From Stramonita haemastoma (Eukaryota > Mollusca > Gastropoda > Neogastropoda > Muricidae), in assembly GCA_030674155.1 (NCBI GenBank), contig CM060317.1, forward strand, positions 39,612,500-39,676,499: a DNA stretch of 64,000 bases, written 5' to 3'. Position numbers and translations under genes: made by a program. Below are positions 1-43,249 of the stretch, one piece after another. Each line of letters begins with the position of its first letter. Position 1 is the first letter of the stretch. The notes under the pieces were generated by a model that was not told the DNA's origin, did no database searches, and saw only the letters and a list, made by a program, of their open reading frames with translations.

Positions 1-497
1 TCTTTTGATTATGATTGTATCAATAGCCTGTCAGTATTGTAATTGCCCTTCAGGGGACCATTAAAGTGTTTTTGACTTGACTAAAAATGCTGCATACTTA
101 ACAGTGTGTTCTTAAGTGTTAGTGTACATGGGGCTTTGAATTCTACCATTTCTGAGTTCTTTGGAACAGAAAAGGACAACACCATTTCATTGTCAATGAA
201 TGTATGCATGCCTGGCTTTTGTCAAAAACATTTTGTAATATGACAGATAGTGTCAGGTACTGTTTCTCAAAGAGGTGCCAATGTTTGTGCTATATTTCAT
301 ATTAATTACCACACTCACTGCTCAGTCGCAAACAACAACAACAACAACAAAAAGATTGAGGAAAAAAGTGGTGGGCTAGTGTTACACGTAGGTGTGGAAG
401 GTGGGGAGATAAAAATGAGGGTTATGTCCTGTATTTTACTTAGCAGCCACTGAGCCAGTATACTTAGCCAAACAAATAATCTAATAACTAGTCTTCT

Positions 498-790
498 GTA
501 CTGTCTGTACTGTACTGTACTGTACTGTACTGTACTGTACTGTACTGTACATATGTACTGTACTGTACTGTACTGTTGACTGTACTGTAAACTGTACTGT
601 ACTGTACTGTACTGTACCATGTACTGTACTGTACTGTAACTGTACTGTACTGTACTGTACTGTACTGTACTCTTGTACTGTACTGTACTACTGTACTTAT
701 GTACTACTGTACTGTACTGTACTGACCATACTGTACTGTACTGTACTATACTGTGCTGTACTGTACTGTACTGTACAGCACTATACTGTG
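498..790. repeat. TACTG pentanucleotide array
   Basis: About 290 bp of (TACTG)n with occasional interruptions such as ATAT or CTTG. The unit is nearly self-complementary (GTAC is a palindrome), so both strands look alike. Confidence 0.95.
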
Positions 791-824
791 CTACTAAGTA
801 AGTGAGGAAGAGATAAAGTGAGAG

Positions 825-834
825 AAAGAAGGAG

Positions 835-876
<42 letters not shown>

Positions 877-935
877 AGAGAGAGACAGAGAGGACAGAGA
901 GACAGAGACAGAGAGACAGAGAGACAGAGACAGAG
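825..935. repeat. GA/GACA microsatellite
   Basis: AG dinucleotide run passing into AGAGACAG units. Confidence 0.9.
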
Positions 936-939
936 AGAG

Positions 940-1123
940 ATTTGATTTGATTTATTCTTTTAAATATCGAGGATAATGGAATAAGCACTCTTGTGCTTTT
1001 TTACATCCAGTCCCCGTGTGTCTGAAATTTTGTAATATGTCATCTGTTCCACCGGCACACGATGGCCTACTCTTACGAAAAGCGGAACAGGATTTAACGA
1101 GTGCGCAAGATGTTCTGTGTGCA

Positions 1124-1127
<4 letters not shown>
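940..1127 (-). mobile_element. SINE family A fragment
   Basis: Tail and core only (AATATCGAGGATAATGGAAT to GAACAGGATTTAACGAGTGC); the head end is replaced by a GA run. Confidence 0.75.
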
Positions 1128-1187
<60 letters not shown>

Positions 1188-1355
1188 GAGAGAGAGAGAG
1201 GAGAGGTGAGGAGGAGTGAGTGAGTGGGAGTGAGTGAGTGAGTGGAGTGAGTGAGTGAGTGAGTGAGAGAGTGAGTGAGTGAGTGAGTGAGTGAGTGAGT
1301 GAGTGAGTGAGTGTGTGTGAGAGAGAGACAGACAGAGAGACAGAGAGAGAGAGAA
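1127..1355. repeat. GA and GAGT microsatellite
   Basis: (GA)n to about 1205, then (GTGA)n to about 1313, then (GA)n again. It directly follows a SINE fragment and probably grew from it. Confidence 0.9.
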
Positions 1356-1383
1356 CTTGTCTTTACTGTATGGTGTATCAACT

Positions 1384-2282
1384 ATACATGTTGAAGAATT
1401 TATTTTTTTTAAAGGTGCATTATTAACCTGCTAAACTACAATGAACAAAAAGAAACATGTATCAATGAGTTTACCCCTCACAAAATAACTGATTCCAATT
1501 TTTTTTTTTATGTAAATAAACTTCAACTTCTAAAAATTAAACTTAATTCCAGATGATAAAAAACATATGATAATACTATTATGTAAGTGAAAAAAAGAGT
1601 TCAACAACAACAACAAAAAACCAACAAAAAGCCAAAAACATCCCCTAACCCCATCCCCCAACAAAAAAGGAACACAGGTACAGTGAAAAGGAGAATCATT
1701 GCAATCAAATCTTAACAAGCAAGAACAGAAAAAGGATGACGGAAAAAAAAAATGTGCTGGATTATAGAGTTTGTAACACTTGATGAATAAATTAAAGTGG
1801 TAACAGACTGTTAAGAGCAAAACAAGCCTGCTGACTGATAAGATAAATGGGTAGTCCTTTTGAAAGCTGTGACATGTTAACATATCATGATCTACTATTA
1901 ATACATGGCATTATACTATTGATTACCTCATCATCAAAGAGCATTTCTTATTCTCGCATATTTTTTGTCTTGATACAGTTCCATTTCTATAGATCTACAA
2001 GCTAAAGTAGCATTACTTACCACAATCCTCTTTGAATGATTTCATGTTTTTAACAAAAAACACTACAAAATTCTAAGTTCTTTGGGTGCATCTAGACACT
2101 AAGAGTAAGACAGCCAAGTCTCCTTTCCTCATCCTGAATCAATTCTTGTAATTTTCATACAAATCAGTTGGCAACTCTTGTGGTAAAAAGGGGAGCCTTC
2201 ACTAACTTTTCAACTGCCAAAAAACCTTTTTTTTTTTTTTGCTGGAATATCAACTTTTCCATTGCAGTAAAAACTGAATGTG
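1384..2282. other. no gene seen
   Basis: AT-rich sequence with A and T runs. I saw no conserved ORF, no tRNA-like head and no tandem array. Together with 1-497 it is upstream flank; 1-110 resembles the end of a dispersed repeat (ATTAAAGTGTTTTTGACTTG, with a related (GTCAA)n motif at 4113-4130). Confidence 0.5.
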
Positions 2283-2420
2283 TACATATGTGTTTGTGTG
2301 TGCATGAGTGCGTGTGTGTGTGTCACTGAGTGTGTGTTGTGTTGTGTTGTGTTGTGTTGTGTTGTGTTGCGTTGTGGTGTGTGTGTGTGTGTGTGTGTGT
2401 GTAGTGTGTGTGTGCATGAG

Positions 2421-2487
<67 letters not shown>

Positions 2488-2595
2488 ATCACTGTACGTG
2501 TGTGTGAGTGTGACTCTGTGTGCGTGTGCGAATCAGTGTGTATTCATCTTCATGACTGTGTATATGTGTGCCTGAGTGCATGTGTGTGTGTGTGT

Positions 2596-2636
<41 letters not shown>

Positions 2637-2648
2637 TGTGTCTGTGTG
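2283..2648. repeat. TG microsatellite with TGTTG block
   Basis: Long (TG)n runs with a (TGTTG)n block at about 2334-2370. Confidence 0.9.
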
Positions 2649-2651
2649 GTG

Positions 2652-2969
2652 TTATTTATTTATTTTATTCTTTTGTATCAAAGATATTTTAAAAATTTTA
2701 TATTCTTTTATATCAAGGATAATGGAATAAGCATTCAAGTGCTTTTTTTCATCCAGTCCCCGTGTGCATGCAGCTGTATAAATGTCATCTGTTCCCACTG
2801 GCACACAATGGCCTACTCTTATGAAAAGCGGAACCGGATCTAACATGTGTGCGAGATGTTCTGCATGCATTCGCACACATAAGCACTCATGTGCTTTTTT
2901 TTTTTTTTAATCCAGTCTCGGTGTGTATGCAGTTTTGAAATGTTGCCATCTGTTCCCACCAGCACACAA

Positions 2970-2970
<1 letters not shown>
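2652..2970 (-). mobile_element. SINE family A fragment with tandem partial copy
   Basis: A copy from 2652 to about 2876 (tail and core), then a second tail-core piece from about 2881 (AAGCACTCATGTGCTTTTTT) to 2970, where a TG run begins. Confidence 0.7.
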
Positions 2971-3042
<72 letters not shown>

Positions 3043-3083
3043 TGTGTCATGTGTGTGTGTGTGTGTCACTGTGTGTGTGTGTC

Positions 3084-3137
<54 letters not shown>
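2970..3137. repeat. TG microsatellite
   Basis: (TG)n interrupted by TGTCACTG three times. Confidence 0.9.
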
Positions 3138-3142
<5 letters not shown>

Positions 3143-3259
3143 TGCACATGACAGAAAATCAGCCTATCATGCAAAATTAGAACACAGTGACACCCTTTGT
3201 TTACTCAATGTCTCAAGATAAACAGATACTGCACAGTAAATGAACTGTGGGGATAGGGG

Positions 3260-3260
<1 letters not shown>

Positions 3261-3343
<83 letters not shown>
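3261..3343. repeat. GA microsatellite
   Basis: (GA)n with two GG interruptions, just beyond the small divergent ORF. Confidence 0.9.
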
Positions 3344-3346
<3 letters not shown>

Positions 3347-3471
3347 AACAAAAGCCTATTTGGAGGAGACTCGCCGGCAGGAGGTAAGTACTGGCGAGAA
3401 TGGGGGAGTTTGTTGATTTAATGATACAGTAAACATGCCACAATAATTCACAATGCTGGGTTAATTATGCA

Positions 3472-3741
3472 TTACAATGTACCCGAGAAATGAACTCCGC
3501 ACAAAAGCATTATGAGTGGGATGACAGTAATTAGACAGCACATCTGTGCCATACATCCACCAATGACCATCGAGCCATCATTAAGCCGAAGCAGACGATA
3601 TTTTGGAAGCAGCATGTTTGGTTTACAGTTTTGCTTAACTTTACCTTCTTTAGGGATCAGTTTTCCATTAGATCGATCACACCACAAACTGAACTCTCCA
3701 TCCTGAACAATGTAATGAGATTCTGTCACAAAAACTTCCAT
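3472..3741 (-). CDS. hypothetical 89-residue membrane protein divergent from POLR2B
   Basis: An ORF opening with ATG at 3741 and ending in TAA at 3472. It has a hydrophilic N-terminal half containing IVQDGEFSLWCD and a C-terminal hydrophobic stretch of about 20 residues (MCCLITVIPLIMLLCGV) that could be a single membrane anchor. A CAG acceptor just before the ATG (exon from 3742) means it may be the last exon of a longer gene. I do not recognise the family. Support is its position beside a promoter-like spacer and its soluble-plus-anchor composition; it could still be a chance ORF. Confidence 0.4.
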   Translation of the reverse strand: MEVFVTESHYIVQDGEFSLWCDRSNGKLIPKEGKVKQNCKPNMLLPKYRLLRLNDGSMVIGGCMAQMCCLITVIPLIMLLCGVHFSGTL

Positions 3742-4015
3742 TCTGTTGATCAATATATGTTTCTTTGACTTGCAGGTTCATCCCACTTCATACTAAATAC
3801 CGGATGTACACAACAATCGTGTGTGCTCTTTTGCGTTGGAGAGTAGCCGGAAACCGGAAGCTAAGGTCTTCAAAACTTGAAGCTTAGGCCTACAAAAGCA
3901 AATGGTGCAAACACGGCTCGCTGTTCTGTGTAATTTTCCCCCCAGTCTGTTCGTGTGTAGACTCATTTCCTGACTTTACTTTCGGAAAGAAGCCTGTCAG
4001 AACAATTTGATCAAC
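3742..4015. promoter_or_regulatory. likely bidirectional promoter of POLR2B and a divergent small gene
   Basis: 274 bp separate the POLR2B ATG from the ATG of a divergent ORF. The stretch is free of microsatellites, unlike its surroundings. At 3847-3861 it holds two overlapping ETS-type sites, CCGGAAACCGGAAGC, a motif common in promoters of housekeeping genes. An imperfect palindrome with arms CTTCAA/TTGAAG lies at 3868-3882. No TATA box is evident. Transcription starts are not visible from sequence. Confidence 0.5.
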
Positions 4016-35196
<31,181 letters not shown>

Positions 35197-35332
35197 ACAC
35201 TGGCAGTCAGTCAGAGGATGGGAATTTTCCACCCCCTCCCGACCCTGTGCACAACCAGGGATGCCCTTGTGTGCTGATGACTGGAATTCGTGTTCAAACA
35301 GTGGTATTCTTCAGCGTGTTTTGCAAGCCGAG

Positions 35333-35381
<49 letters not shown>

Positions 35382-36549
35382 TGTGTTGTGGTCGTGGTGT
35401 GTGTATCTTGATCTCCTGAGTGACCAAGGAAGAAATATGTAAATATGTTTCATTGTGAGGGGTCAACCTACAAGACAGTTGTACTGAGGAGACTGAACTT
35501 CAATTTTCACAGTGAAACACCACCCCCACAGGAGCAGGTCATGTGAAGACAGTTTTATTATTGTGGTGATGGATGACAGGATGAACTGTCTATGAATGAA
35601 AAAAGCTGTGTATGGTGTCAGCTTGAGAAAGACACAAGTCAGCCAGTGTGGGTTCATTGAAATCTTATTTTCAGATCAAGTTGGTTTGTTTTTTTAATTT
35701 TTTTTGAAGATATTTGGTTTAGGGTTTGAAAAAGAAATGGAGGAGGAAGTGCTACAGTCTGTATTTTACCCTCCCCCTCCCCCCCCTTCCCCCCCCCCCC
35801 CCCTTAATTGACCCAATCTTCTTCCAGCTAAACTGAATGACTGGATGTTTTTTAGGCTATATAAAGTTATTTATTTGAAATAATTGTATTCCAGTGTTCT
35901 TCTAAGACAACAGTGTTATGTGAGCTCTAATATCTGAACAGAGTTGGGAAAAGTCTTCAAGAAATGGAAGGGCCTTTTCAGGGGCTTGAAAAGTTTTGAC
36001 ATCATCATTGGCAAATAAATTCAAAGTCCTTGAATTTTCAAAAGACCAACAGCAATTTTCCTTCCAAGACAGCAAAAATATGATATGTGTCCAAAATAAC
36101 AGAGCAAGAGAAAATGAGTTTAAGTTGATTGAAAGTAATAACACTTGTTGATTGCTACATAGTAAGAGATTTGTAGCTGCTTGATTGCTTTGTTGGTTTA
36201 TTTTGTTGGAGGCTGGTTTGGGGTTGGTTGCTTTTTTTTTGGGGGGGGGGGGGGGAGGGGGGGGGGGTCATTGTGTCCCACTTGCTGAACATATTGAAAA
36301 ACAATAGAACTCTTGACTTAAAATGTGACTGTTATCAACTGATAAATGTTTGAAGTAAATTGAACACAGGCTACCTTATGTGTATCTGTTTATATGTGTG
36401 TGCTTATTCTCCTCTATACCAACACTCTCTTTTGTATTCTGTTGTGAGAGACAGAAATATATATTGTGTGTGTGAAGTGTGTGTAATGTGTCATTGGTGC
36501 AAAATAAGAGAGAGGACACCCCCACAAGCTTCATATAATTAGTATTAAG
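35197..36549. other. POLR2B 3' UTR and flank
   Basis: Contains a TG run (35336-35375), a C run (about 35795), a G run (36240-36268) and the possible poly(A) signal. No further coding sequence recognised. Confidence 0.5.
36014..36019 (+). terminator. possible POLR2B polyadenylation signal
   Basis: AATAAA about 820 bp after the stop codon. It is the first canonical signal I noticed on the + strand in the presumed 3' UTR. The UTR also carries a TG run at 35336-35375. No transcript evidence is available here. Confidence 0.3.
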
Positions 36550-36885
36550 CAGGTCCCCTATGGGGATGTCAGCAGGCCTGTAAGTATAAATAGCACCCAC
36601 ACCCTCTGGAAATTCTGTGCAAAAAATTCCCTCTTTTCTATCCCTTTCTTTATTTCTACCTTGTTCCTTATCTTCCTGTCACCTCCTTGTCTATTTTCTG
36701 GCTTCTTGGTTCATTCTCCTGCCTTTATGTTTCCAGAAAGACTTAAAAGAAAGCAATTTTCCCCCATGCTGAAGACAAATGGGCTGGGCCTGACTTGTCA
36801 GGCGCTTAAAGGCAGCACAATGCATTTTTGCCCAACTGACAGACAACAGTAGTTGCTGTCTGAGTGTTCAACGAAGAAGAAAAAG
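36550..36885 (+). mobile_element. dispersed repeat H, intergenic copy
   Basis: Starts GGTCCCCTATGGGGATGTCA, shares CTCTGGAAATTCTGTG, GGGCCTGACTTGTCAGGCGC and AACAGTAGTTGCTGTCTGAG, and ends in AACGAAGAAGAAAAAG. A 60-bp 5' piece also lies at 45128-45190. Confidence 0.75.
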
Positions 36886-37184
36886 AACTGCTGAGCCACA
36901 TTTTTTCCATACTTTGCTACTGTTTCGACAGACATGTCTTACAGTTGTAAAATATACACTTTGTTCTGTCTCTTAATATTTTGGGATACTCCTCTGCACT
37001 TTACACCATGACAAAAGAAAAAAAACATGGTTACCAAAAGCACAAGAATGACACAACATGTTTTCAGTTTTCAACAGCTAAGTGTGGAGGTAAATGGTCC
37101 AAATTCTCCATTCTAAACTTTTAAAGTGATGGGTGCCAAAAGCATGCCGGTGTGATAGTTTTTGTATTACTAATTTTTCTAAGG

Positions 37185-37590
37185 AGGATGTTCACCTGCC
37201 TAAGAGGTAAACTGTGAGGTTCAGGGTTCAACTCCAGACTTAACATTTGACGAAAAAATCAAACTGAATGTCAAAGCCCTTCAGATAAGATTGTAAACCA
37301 AGGCCCCATGTGCAAATGCATGCAGAACATCTTGCACACACGTTAAACCTGTTCCACCTTTCAGAAGAGTAGGCCATTTCGTGCCAGTAGGAAAGATGAC
37401 CTTTTTTTTTTCTTAAAATGCATACACGCTGGTTTCGTGTCAGACACCATCCCCGAAGTCGGAATGCAGATACCTAAAATAAGTCTAAATAGTGGCAGGG
37501 GAAAAAAAAGGGGAAAAAGTTGCGTATGCAAAAATCTTACACTGGTGAACCCTAAAGCTGTAGCTGAGGAGTGGAAAAAGAACAAAACGA
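37185..37590 (+). mobile_element. SINE family B, full-length
   Basis: Head with B-box-like GGGTTCAACTCC, core ACACGTTAAACCTGTTCCAC and TCGTGCCAGTAGGAAAGATG, then the B tail with CCCGAAGTCGGAATGC and TAAAGCTGTAGCTGAGGAG. Confidence 0.75.
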
Positions 37591-38147
37591 TGTAACGTTA
37601 AGCGCATTCCAAAAGAAGCATCATTGGTCATTCATGTGCACCTTTGGGTCTTCACTTTTTTCACTCACTGCTTATGCACTTATTTTTGTATCATATCATC
37701 ACTAACCAGTTGTTTTTTGTTGTTTTTTATCTACTGCTGCCGGCAGACAACACATCCATGACCAAATAGACATTTTCCGGCCAAACATTGTTGAAGTGTA
37801 ACTAGCAAACAAAATTTTTTAATAAAAATAAATTTGAAAAAATAATAATAAAAACTAGCAAAAAATTATCCTAGCAAAAAACTTATATTAACCTACCTCT
37901 TAGAATTAAATGACCAACCATTGCACATACATATCTAGTTTGAAGATTTACCCCAGTGGATATTGTCTGTCAGATTTGTCTACAGGTGCAAATCTGCATT
38001 CAAATCTTTACCCTTTTTTTTTTCTTCAGCTGTTAGCTGTGGTTTTTGTTTAGATTTTGCCTTTGGGTTTTTTTGGTGCTTTTGTTATGGTTTGGGTTTT
38101 TGTTTTTTTGGGGGGATGGGGGGGAGGCTAGCTTTGGGGGAGGTTTG

Positions 38148-39182
38148 GGCCACACAGCTTCTCATTGCCGTCTGTTTAGTTTCCCAGTTAAGGTTCATGA
38201 CGCACTGCTGGCAGGGCGTGGATATAAATAAACGGGGCGAAAAGAATGGCGGCACTAGCGGCTTGCGCTACAGTCATTATCAGCCGTAAATTACCATTGT
38301 TTCTTTCACGCATCATCTTGCACCATGAATTGCCAATAAAAGACTAAGAAAGCACTGTTTCAAGAAAGTTTTGAACAACCTTTCTTTTGACTCCAAACGT
38401 CATATACTTTCTTTCATATTGGTTGGTGTGGGAACATGAAGATAAACAGGAGAGGTGTAGGGAGAAACACAATCACAAAAAAACTACATTTTTAACTCTC
38501 TCTCTAGAAAAGCAGCAATTTATAACATACAAACAACAAACGTAGAGAACATTGAATATGTCTGCATTCAGACTAATGAGTTTTTTGGCAGACACATTCT
38601 TCCTGTGGGCATGGCAAGGCCATACGTAAACACACCCCACTAGGCTAACACGTGGTGTGGCCCAAGAGGCAGGGTGGTGGAACGCGTGGGTCAGAGTCCA
38701 GCAATCATTAGGCTAGCTTAGTGTTGGCTCTCTGACTTCACTGTAAACACTAGGGCCTACTGTATGGTCATAGGGATACAGCAGTACACAGTCCACTGTT
38801 TTCATCAGCTTATAGGGTATCCTTGCTATAACTGAAGGTTTGTTCACTAGGCCTAACTGATTACAGTACAGCTCATAAGGTCCGAGCATACAGTATAAAA
38901 CAAATGTCAGTATCGTATCCTGTCAGCAGGCAGAAATAGCTCACAAATAATGGGGGGGGTTTCCTACTTCAATGATGTTTCTGATACTATATAAAAAAAA
39001 TCTGATTGTGTTGAAAAAATGTGATCCAAAGCGTGTCTACTTCTGTGTTGTGAAAAAAAAAACAAAAAAACTTCACATCAAAGCTAAAAACGACACACAC
39101 ACACACACACACACACAGAGGAACAGACTCTCTCTCTCTGTGTCTGTGTGTCTGTCTGTCTGTCTACACACACACACATTCA

Positions 39183-39262
<80 letters not shown>

Positions 39263-39780
39263 CCAAAGATACACACACACACACATGCACACTGATACGC
39301 GTATGTGCACAAGGCACACAAACACATGCATGCGCACATGCTTGTAAGTACATACCAGCAACACACACACACACACACACACACACACTCAAAATCAGCA
39401 AGAATACGATACTCGGCTTCATTTCTTGAGAGACACCATGTTTTTAAAATATTTTTTCAAAATAGTTAACAAAAAAGTACAACACGACAGTCACCACGAA
39501 CAGGTAAAGCAAGTATTAAAGTTTTGTTCACTGAAGTATGAACTCTGTAAAAATTAATGAGAATCTGGCAGCATTAGGCAAAAATGCCTTTCAAACAGAA
39601 ATTGGCTTAGTGGCTAATAGACAGCAAAGAAGGAAAGTGTAGTGGCATCTGCAGATGCTGGACTTTGATCCCCGACCACACGGTCCCCTAGATAGCGGTG
39701 GGATGGAATTTCTGTTACTGAGTGCAGTGCCAGCTGCCAACTAAAGAGTCAGATTTTTCCTGTTTTGAGCAACTGTGGCC
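38148..39780. mobile_element. unclassified TIR element, copy 2 (intergenic)
   Basis: Same orientation and organisation as the intron-21 copy, about 1.63 kb. Starts GGCCACACAGCTTCTCA and ends in the near-inverse (GGCCACAGTTGCTCA read inward). Shared blocks include GATATAAATAAACGGGG, the GTCCACTGTTTCATC-like region and GCCAACTAAAGAGTCAGA near the end. Its CA/CT core is only about 200 bp. No clear target duplication. Confidence 0.65.
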
Positions 39781-40397
39781 AGCAAACAGAAAAATTGACT
39801 GAAGAAGAACCTGTCTGTTGATGTAAAGAATACACTGATCACACGTATGTCTTTCATGTACAGTTTAATCTGTGAGTGATTGTTGACAACCTTGTGCTTC
39901 AGTCTATCAGTGTTTATTCATTCATGTATGTTCATGTTTATAATCCAGCCAATATTAGAGCCATATTAGGGCTGATACTGTAATAAAAAATGTATTTATA
40001 AATTTAAAAAAAACAAACAAAGGATCAACACCACACCACACCACATCACACACACGCACACTGAGCTTAAAAAGCAACTTTTTTTAAAGTAACAAATTAT
40101 CTACTTACAAGAGTCGTAAGGGGAGTTTCTGGACAAAATGGTAGGTTAGTGGATCAATGAAACAGACTGTTGGGGTTTTTTGGATTGGGATGGGGGGAGG
40201 GGAGTCGGATCACAGAAAACAAATGAAAGCTACTGCCAGAGAAGAGCAACCTCAGAGGATTTTCTGAAGGCAGCTGTATCATTTGTGATGAAAAGCCCTT
40301 AGTATAATTGTAGTAGATGACAGTCTAGAGTGTTTAGAAAATAGATGATGTAGCCCTGGGTATTACTTGTAGTGAAAGAGGTCTACACAAGATCTGT

Positions 40398-41060
40398 ATG
40401 GGATTGCAGAGTGTTGGGCGAGTGCTTAAGATCATTCAACTTCAATCCCATGGGTCCATGAAGTTGTGGGTTCAAATCTCGGCAGCTTCTGGTGCTGGGG
40501 GGGTTGGCAATTTCCCAGGTCAACTTCTAGTGAAGACCTGCCAGTACCTTAACCTTCTTGCATTCAGATTCTCTGAACACAAATTGCCCCTAGATTTCGC
40601 ATTCCATCACAAAATTAGGTCAGGCACACATGCTCACTCACCTTTTCCTCCTAAGTACATTCCAGCAGATATAATTACTTCCAGACTTACAGCAGGCTCT
40701 ATGCATCTGGCCTGATAGAGCTTCAGCATGTGGTAGTGATCAGTGAAGGTCACTGTGTGATGGAAAATACTGTGAGAAATCCCAGTTCAGGATTCAGGGG
40801 GATAATTATTTAATCCTGGCAAATCTTGGGTTGAAACTAAGAGGGTTGATTTTCTCCATGTATATACACATGCAGATAATCAAATATGCACATTAAAAAT
40901 CCCGTAATTCATGTTAGCATGGAAACACAAACTATACCCAACACATATCCCGAAATCAGAATGCGGCTACCTTCACAGTGGGCAGAAGTGGTCACATAGG
41001 TAAAATCTCATCATGGGTGAACCCCAAAACTCTAGCTGAGGAACAGGGGAGGAAATGTGC
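40398..41060 (+). mobile_element. SINE family C with family B tail
   Basis: A different tRNA-like head (GTTGGGCGAGTGCTTAAG, B box GGGTTCAAATC), a core with CACATTAAAAATCCCGTAAT, then the same tail as family B (CCCGAAATCAGAATGCGGC, AACTCTAGCTGAGGAAC). It may contain inserted sequence at 40650-40780. Confidence 0.6.
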
Positions 41061-41072
41061 ATGATGTCAGAA

Positions 41073-41365
41073 AGTTAAAGTTAAAGTCTGTCCTGAGCCT
41101 AAGGCTCATCAGGCCGGTGCTTATCCCGGTTTCTGTGGCGTTAAGCAACTGAGAGACATAGACTCCCCCTGGATAGGACGCCAGTCTATCGCAGGGTTAA
41201 CCCCCAACACATGGTTGGTACCCCTTTTACACCTGGATGGGGTGAGAAAATAGCGGTAAAGTGCCTTTTCCAAGGGCACAACGCCATAGCCGAAAGCTGG
41301 GATCGAACCCGCAACCTTTAGATTACGAGTCCAATGCCCTAACCACTAGACTACAGTGGCAGCTG
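41073..41365 (-). mobile_element. SINE family E, intergenic copy
   Basis: Inverse of the intron-2 copy across its whole length with few differences. The tail is (AAAGTT)n on + (41073-41085). Confidence 0.85.
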
Positions 41366-42409
41366 ATGTCAGAAAGCAAGGCAGAAATCACTCCAACAGC
41401 TCTCGCCATACAATGTCACAGCTCACAACACATAAGGAAAACTTCCAACATCCAAGATTCTGTTTGACAATGTTTGTTTTAAGAATGAAAGAAATAAAAT
41501 AACTATCACACATATTTCTATAATCACAATATCACAGTTTAATCGAGAAAGAAAACATACATAACATCACCTCCAATTATTATGAAGAAAACATCCAGTG
41601 AACAGTTAAAATGTTAAACAGATCCAATAACAAAGCAGGTAGAGCAATGCATTACTTATCCTTAAAGCCCTGTAGTCACAAGTTCAAATCTTGAAAGTCA
41701 CTGGTAGCACAGGGACAGAGGTTTGACAAAATTCCCAAATCAAAGTGCAATCAGACCTGCTAGTGCCCTGAACCTATTTGTATATATATGCCTGAAAAAG
41801 GATACAAGCATGCATGTAAACAAGTTTGTAATTCAGGAGGGTGAGAAAGTGTTATGGTTAGAGCATGAACCTGATCCTCTAGCAGTCACTGCCAAAAAGG
41901 AAGAAGAAAATACTTAATAGTTTTTTTTTAAATTAAAATGATAATACCTTAAAACAAATAACACTCACTGCGCATGCTGTTTCAAGTCTAAGCTAAGGTA
42001 TGGGTATTTTTCTCCTCAAGTTAAAGTCGACAGTAACTCTATACTATTCTGCATTGTAAATCCTTTGAGATGTGACAATAAACTGAGGCCCTGTGTGCAG
42101 AGCCAGACTTCTGCAGAATATATTGCACACACTTTAAAAAGCAACTGATCTCATCCTTCATAGCTATAACAAAGAGGTGGGCCAGCAAAAAGTCCAGTGG
42201 CATGAATGACATGATGATACCCAGCATGCAAGAGGGAGAGATAAGCTCCACCAGATTGAACTTGCCCAAGATGCTCAAAACTTCAATGCATGACTGTCCC
42301 AGTGACTTCTGACAGAGGTCAGGGAGAAGACAGGCCAGCTCCTGTCTGTGTCAGAATGAGGAAAGTAGCAAGCGCTTTTCTCCCAGGCTTCTTCAGTGAA
42401 ATGGCTTGT

Positions 42410-43185
42410 ATAGTTGGTCAGGCACTTGCTCCAGTGCATTGGCTTATACACTGGCTGGTCAGGCATTTTCTATATTCTCCAATGCACTGGCTTATACATT
42501 GGTTGGTCAGGCATTTTCTATATTCTCTAGTGCACTGGCTTATACATTGGTTGGTCAGGAATTTTCTCCAGTGCACTGGCTTATACATTGATTGGTCAGG
42601 CATTTTCTATATTCTCCAGTGCACTGGCTTATGCACTGGTTGGTCAGGCACTTGCTCCAGTGCATTGGCTTATACATTGGTTGGTCAAGCATTTGTTCCA
42701 GTGCATTGGCTTATACATTGGTTGGCCAGGCATTTTCTCCAGTGCACTGGCTTATACATTGGTTGGTCAGGCATTTTCTCCAGTGCACTGGCTTATACAT
42801 TGGTTGGTCAGACATTTTCTATATTCTCCAATGCACTGGCTTATACATTGGTTGGTCAGACATTTTCTATATTCTCCAATGCACTGGCTTATACATTGGT
42901 TGGTCAGACATTTTCTATATTCTCTAGTGCACTGGCTTATACATTGGTTGGTCAGGCATTTTCTCCAGTGCACTGGCTTATACATTGGTTGGTCAGACAT
43001 TTTCTATATTCTCCAGTGCACCGGCTTATACATTGGTTGGTCAGATATTTTCTATATTCTCCAGTGCACTGACTTATACATTGATGAGTCAAGCATTTTC
43101 TATATTCTCCAGTGCACTGACTTACACACTTGTCAAGCATTTACTCCAGTGCACTGAACTATACAACTGGTCACAACAAGCATTA
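42410..43185 (+). repeat. 41/48-bp minisatellite in the intergenic region
   Basis: About 17 copies of CACTGGCTTATACATTGGTT followed by GGTCAGGCATTTTCTCCAGTG. A 7-bp insertion (TATATTC) makes some units 48 bp, and long and short units are interspersed. The overlapping ORFs (repeated HWLIHWLV) are a by-product. Located between the two convergent genes. Confidence 0.95.
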
Positions 43186-43189
43186 TGCT

Positions 43190-43218
43190 CCCTTCTTCTT
43201 CATTTCTTGGTACATGTG

Positions 43219-43249
<31 letters not shown>

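Noticed and set aside
37801..37860. Poly(A)-like A-rich stretch as a retrocopy tail
   Set aside because: It is mixed AATAAA-rich sequence with no retrocopy or target duplication beside it.
42290..43157. Repeat-protein ORFs (HWLIHWLVR type) in 42-43 kb
   Set aside because: They follow the 41/48-bp minisatellite in more than one frame at once, which shows that the reading frame is incidental.
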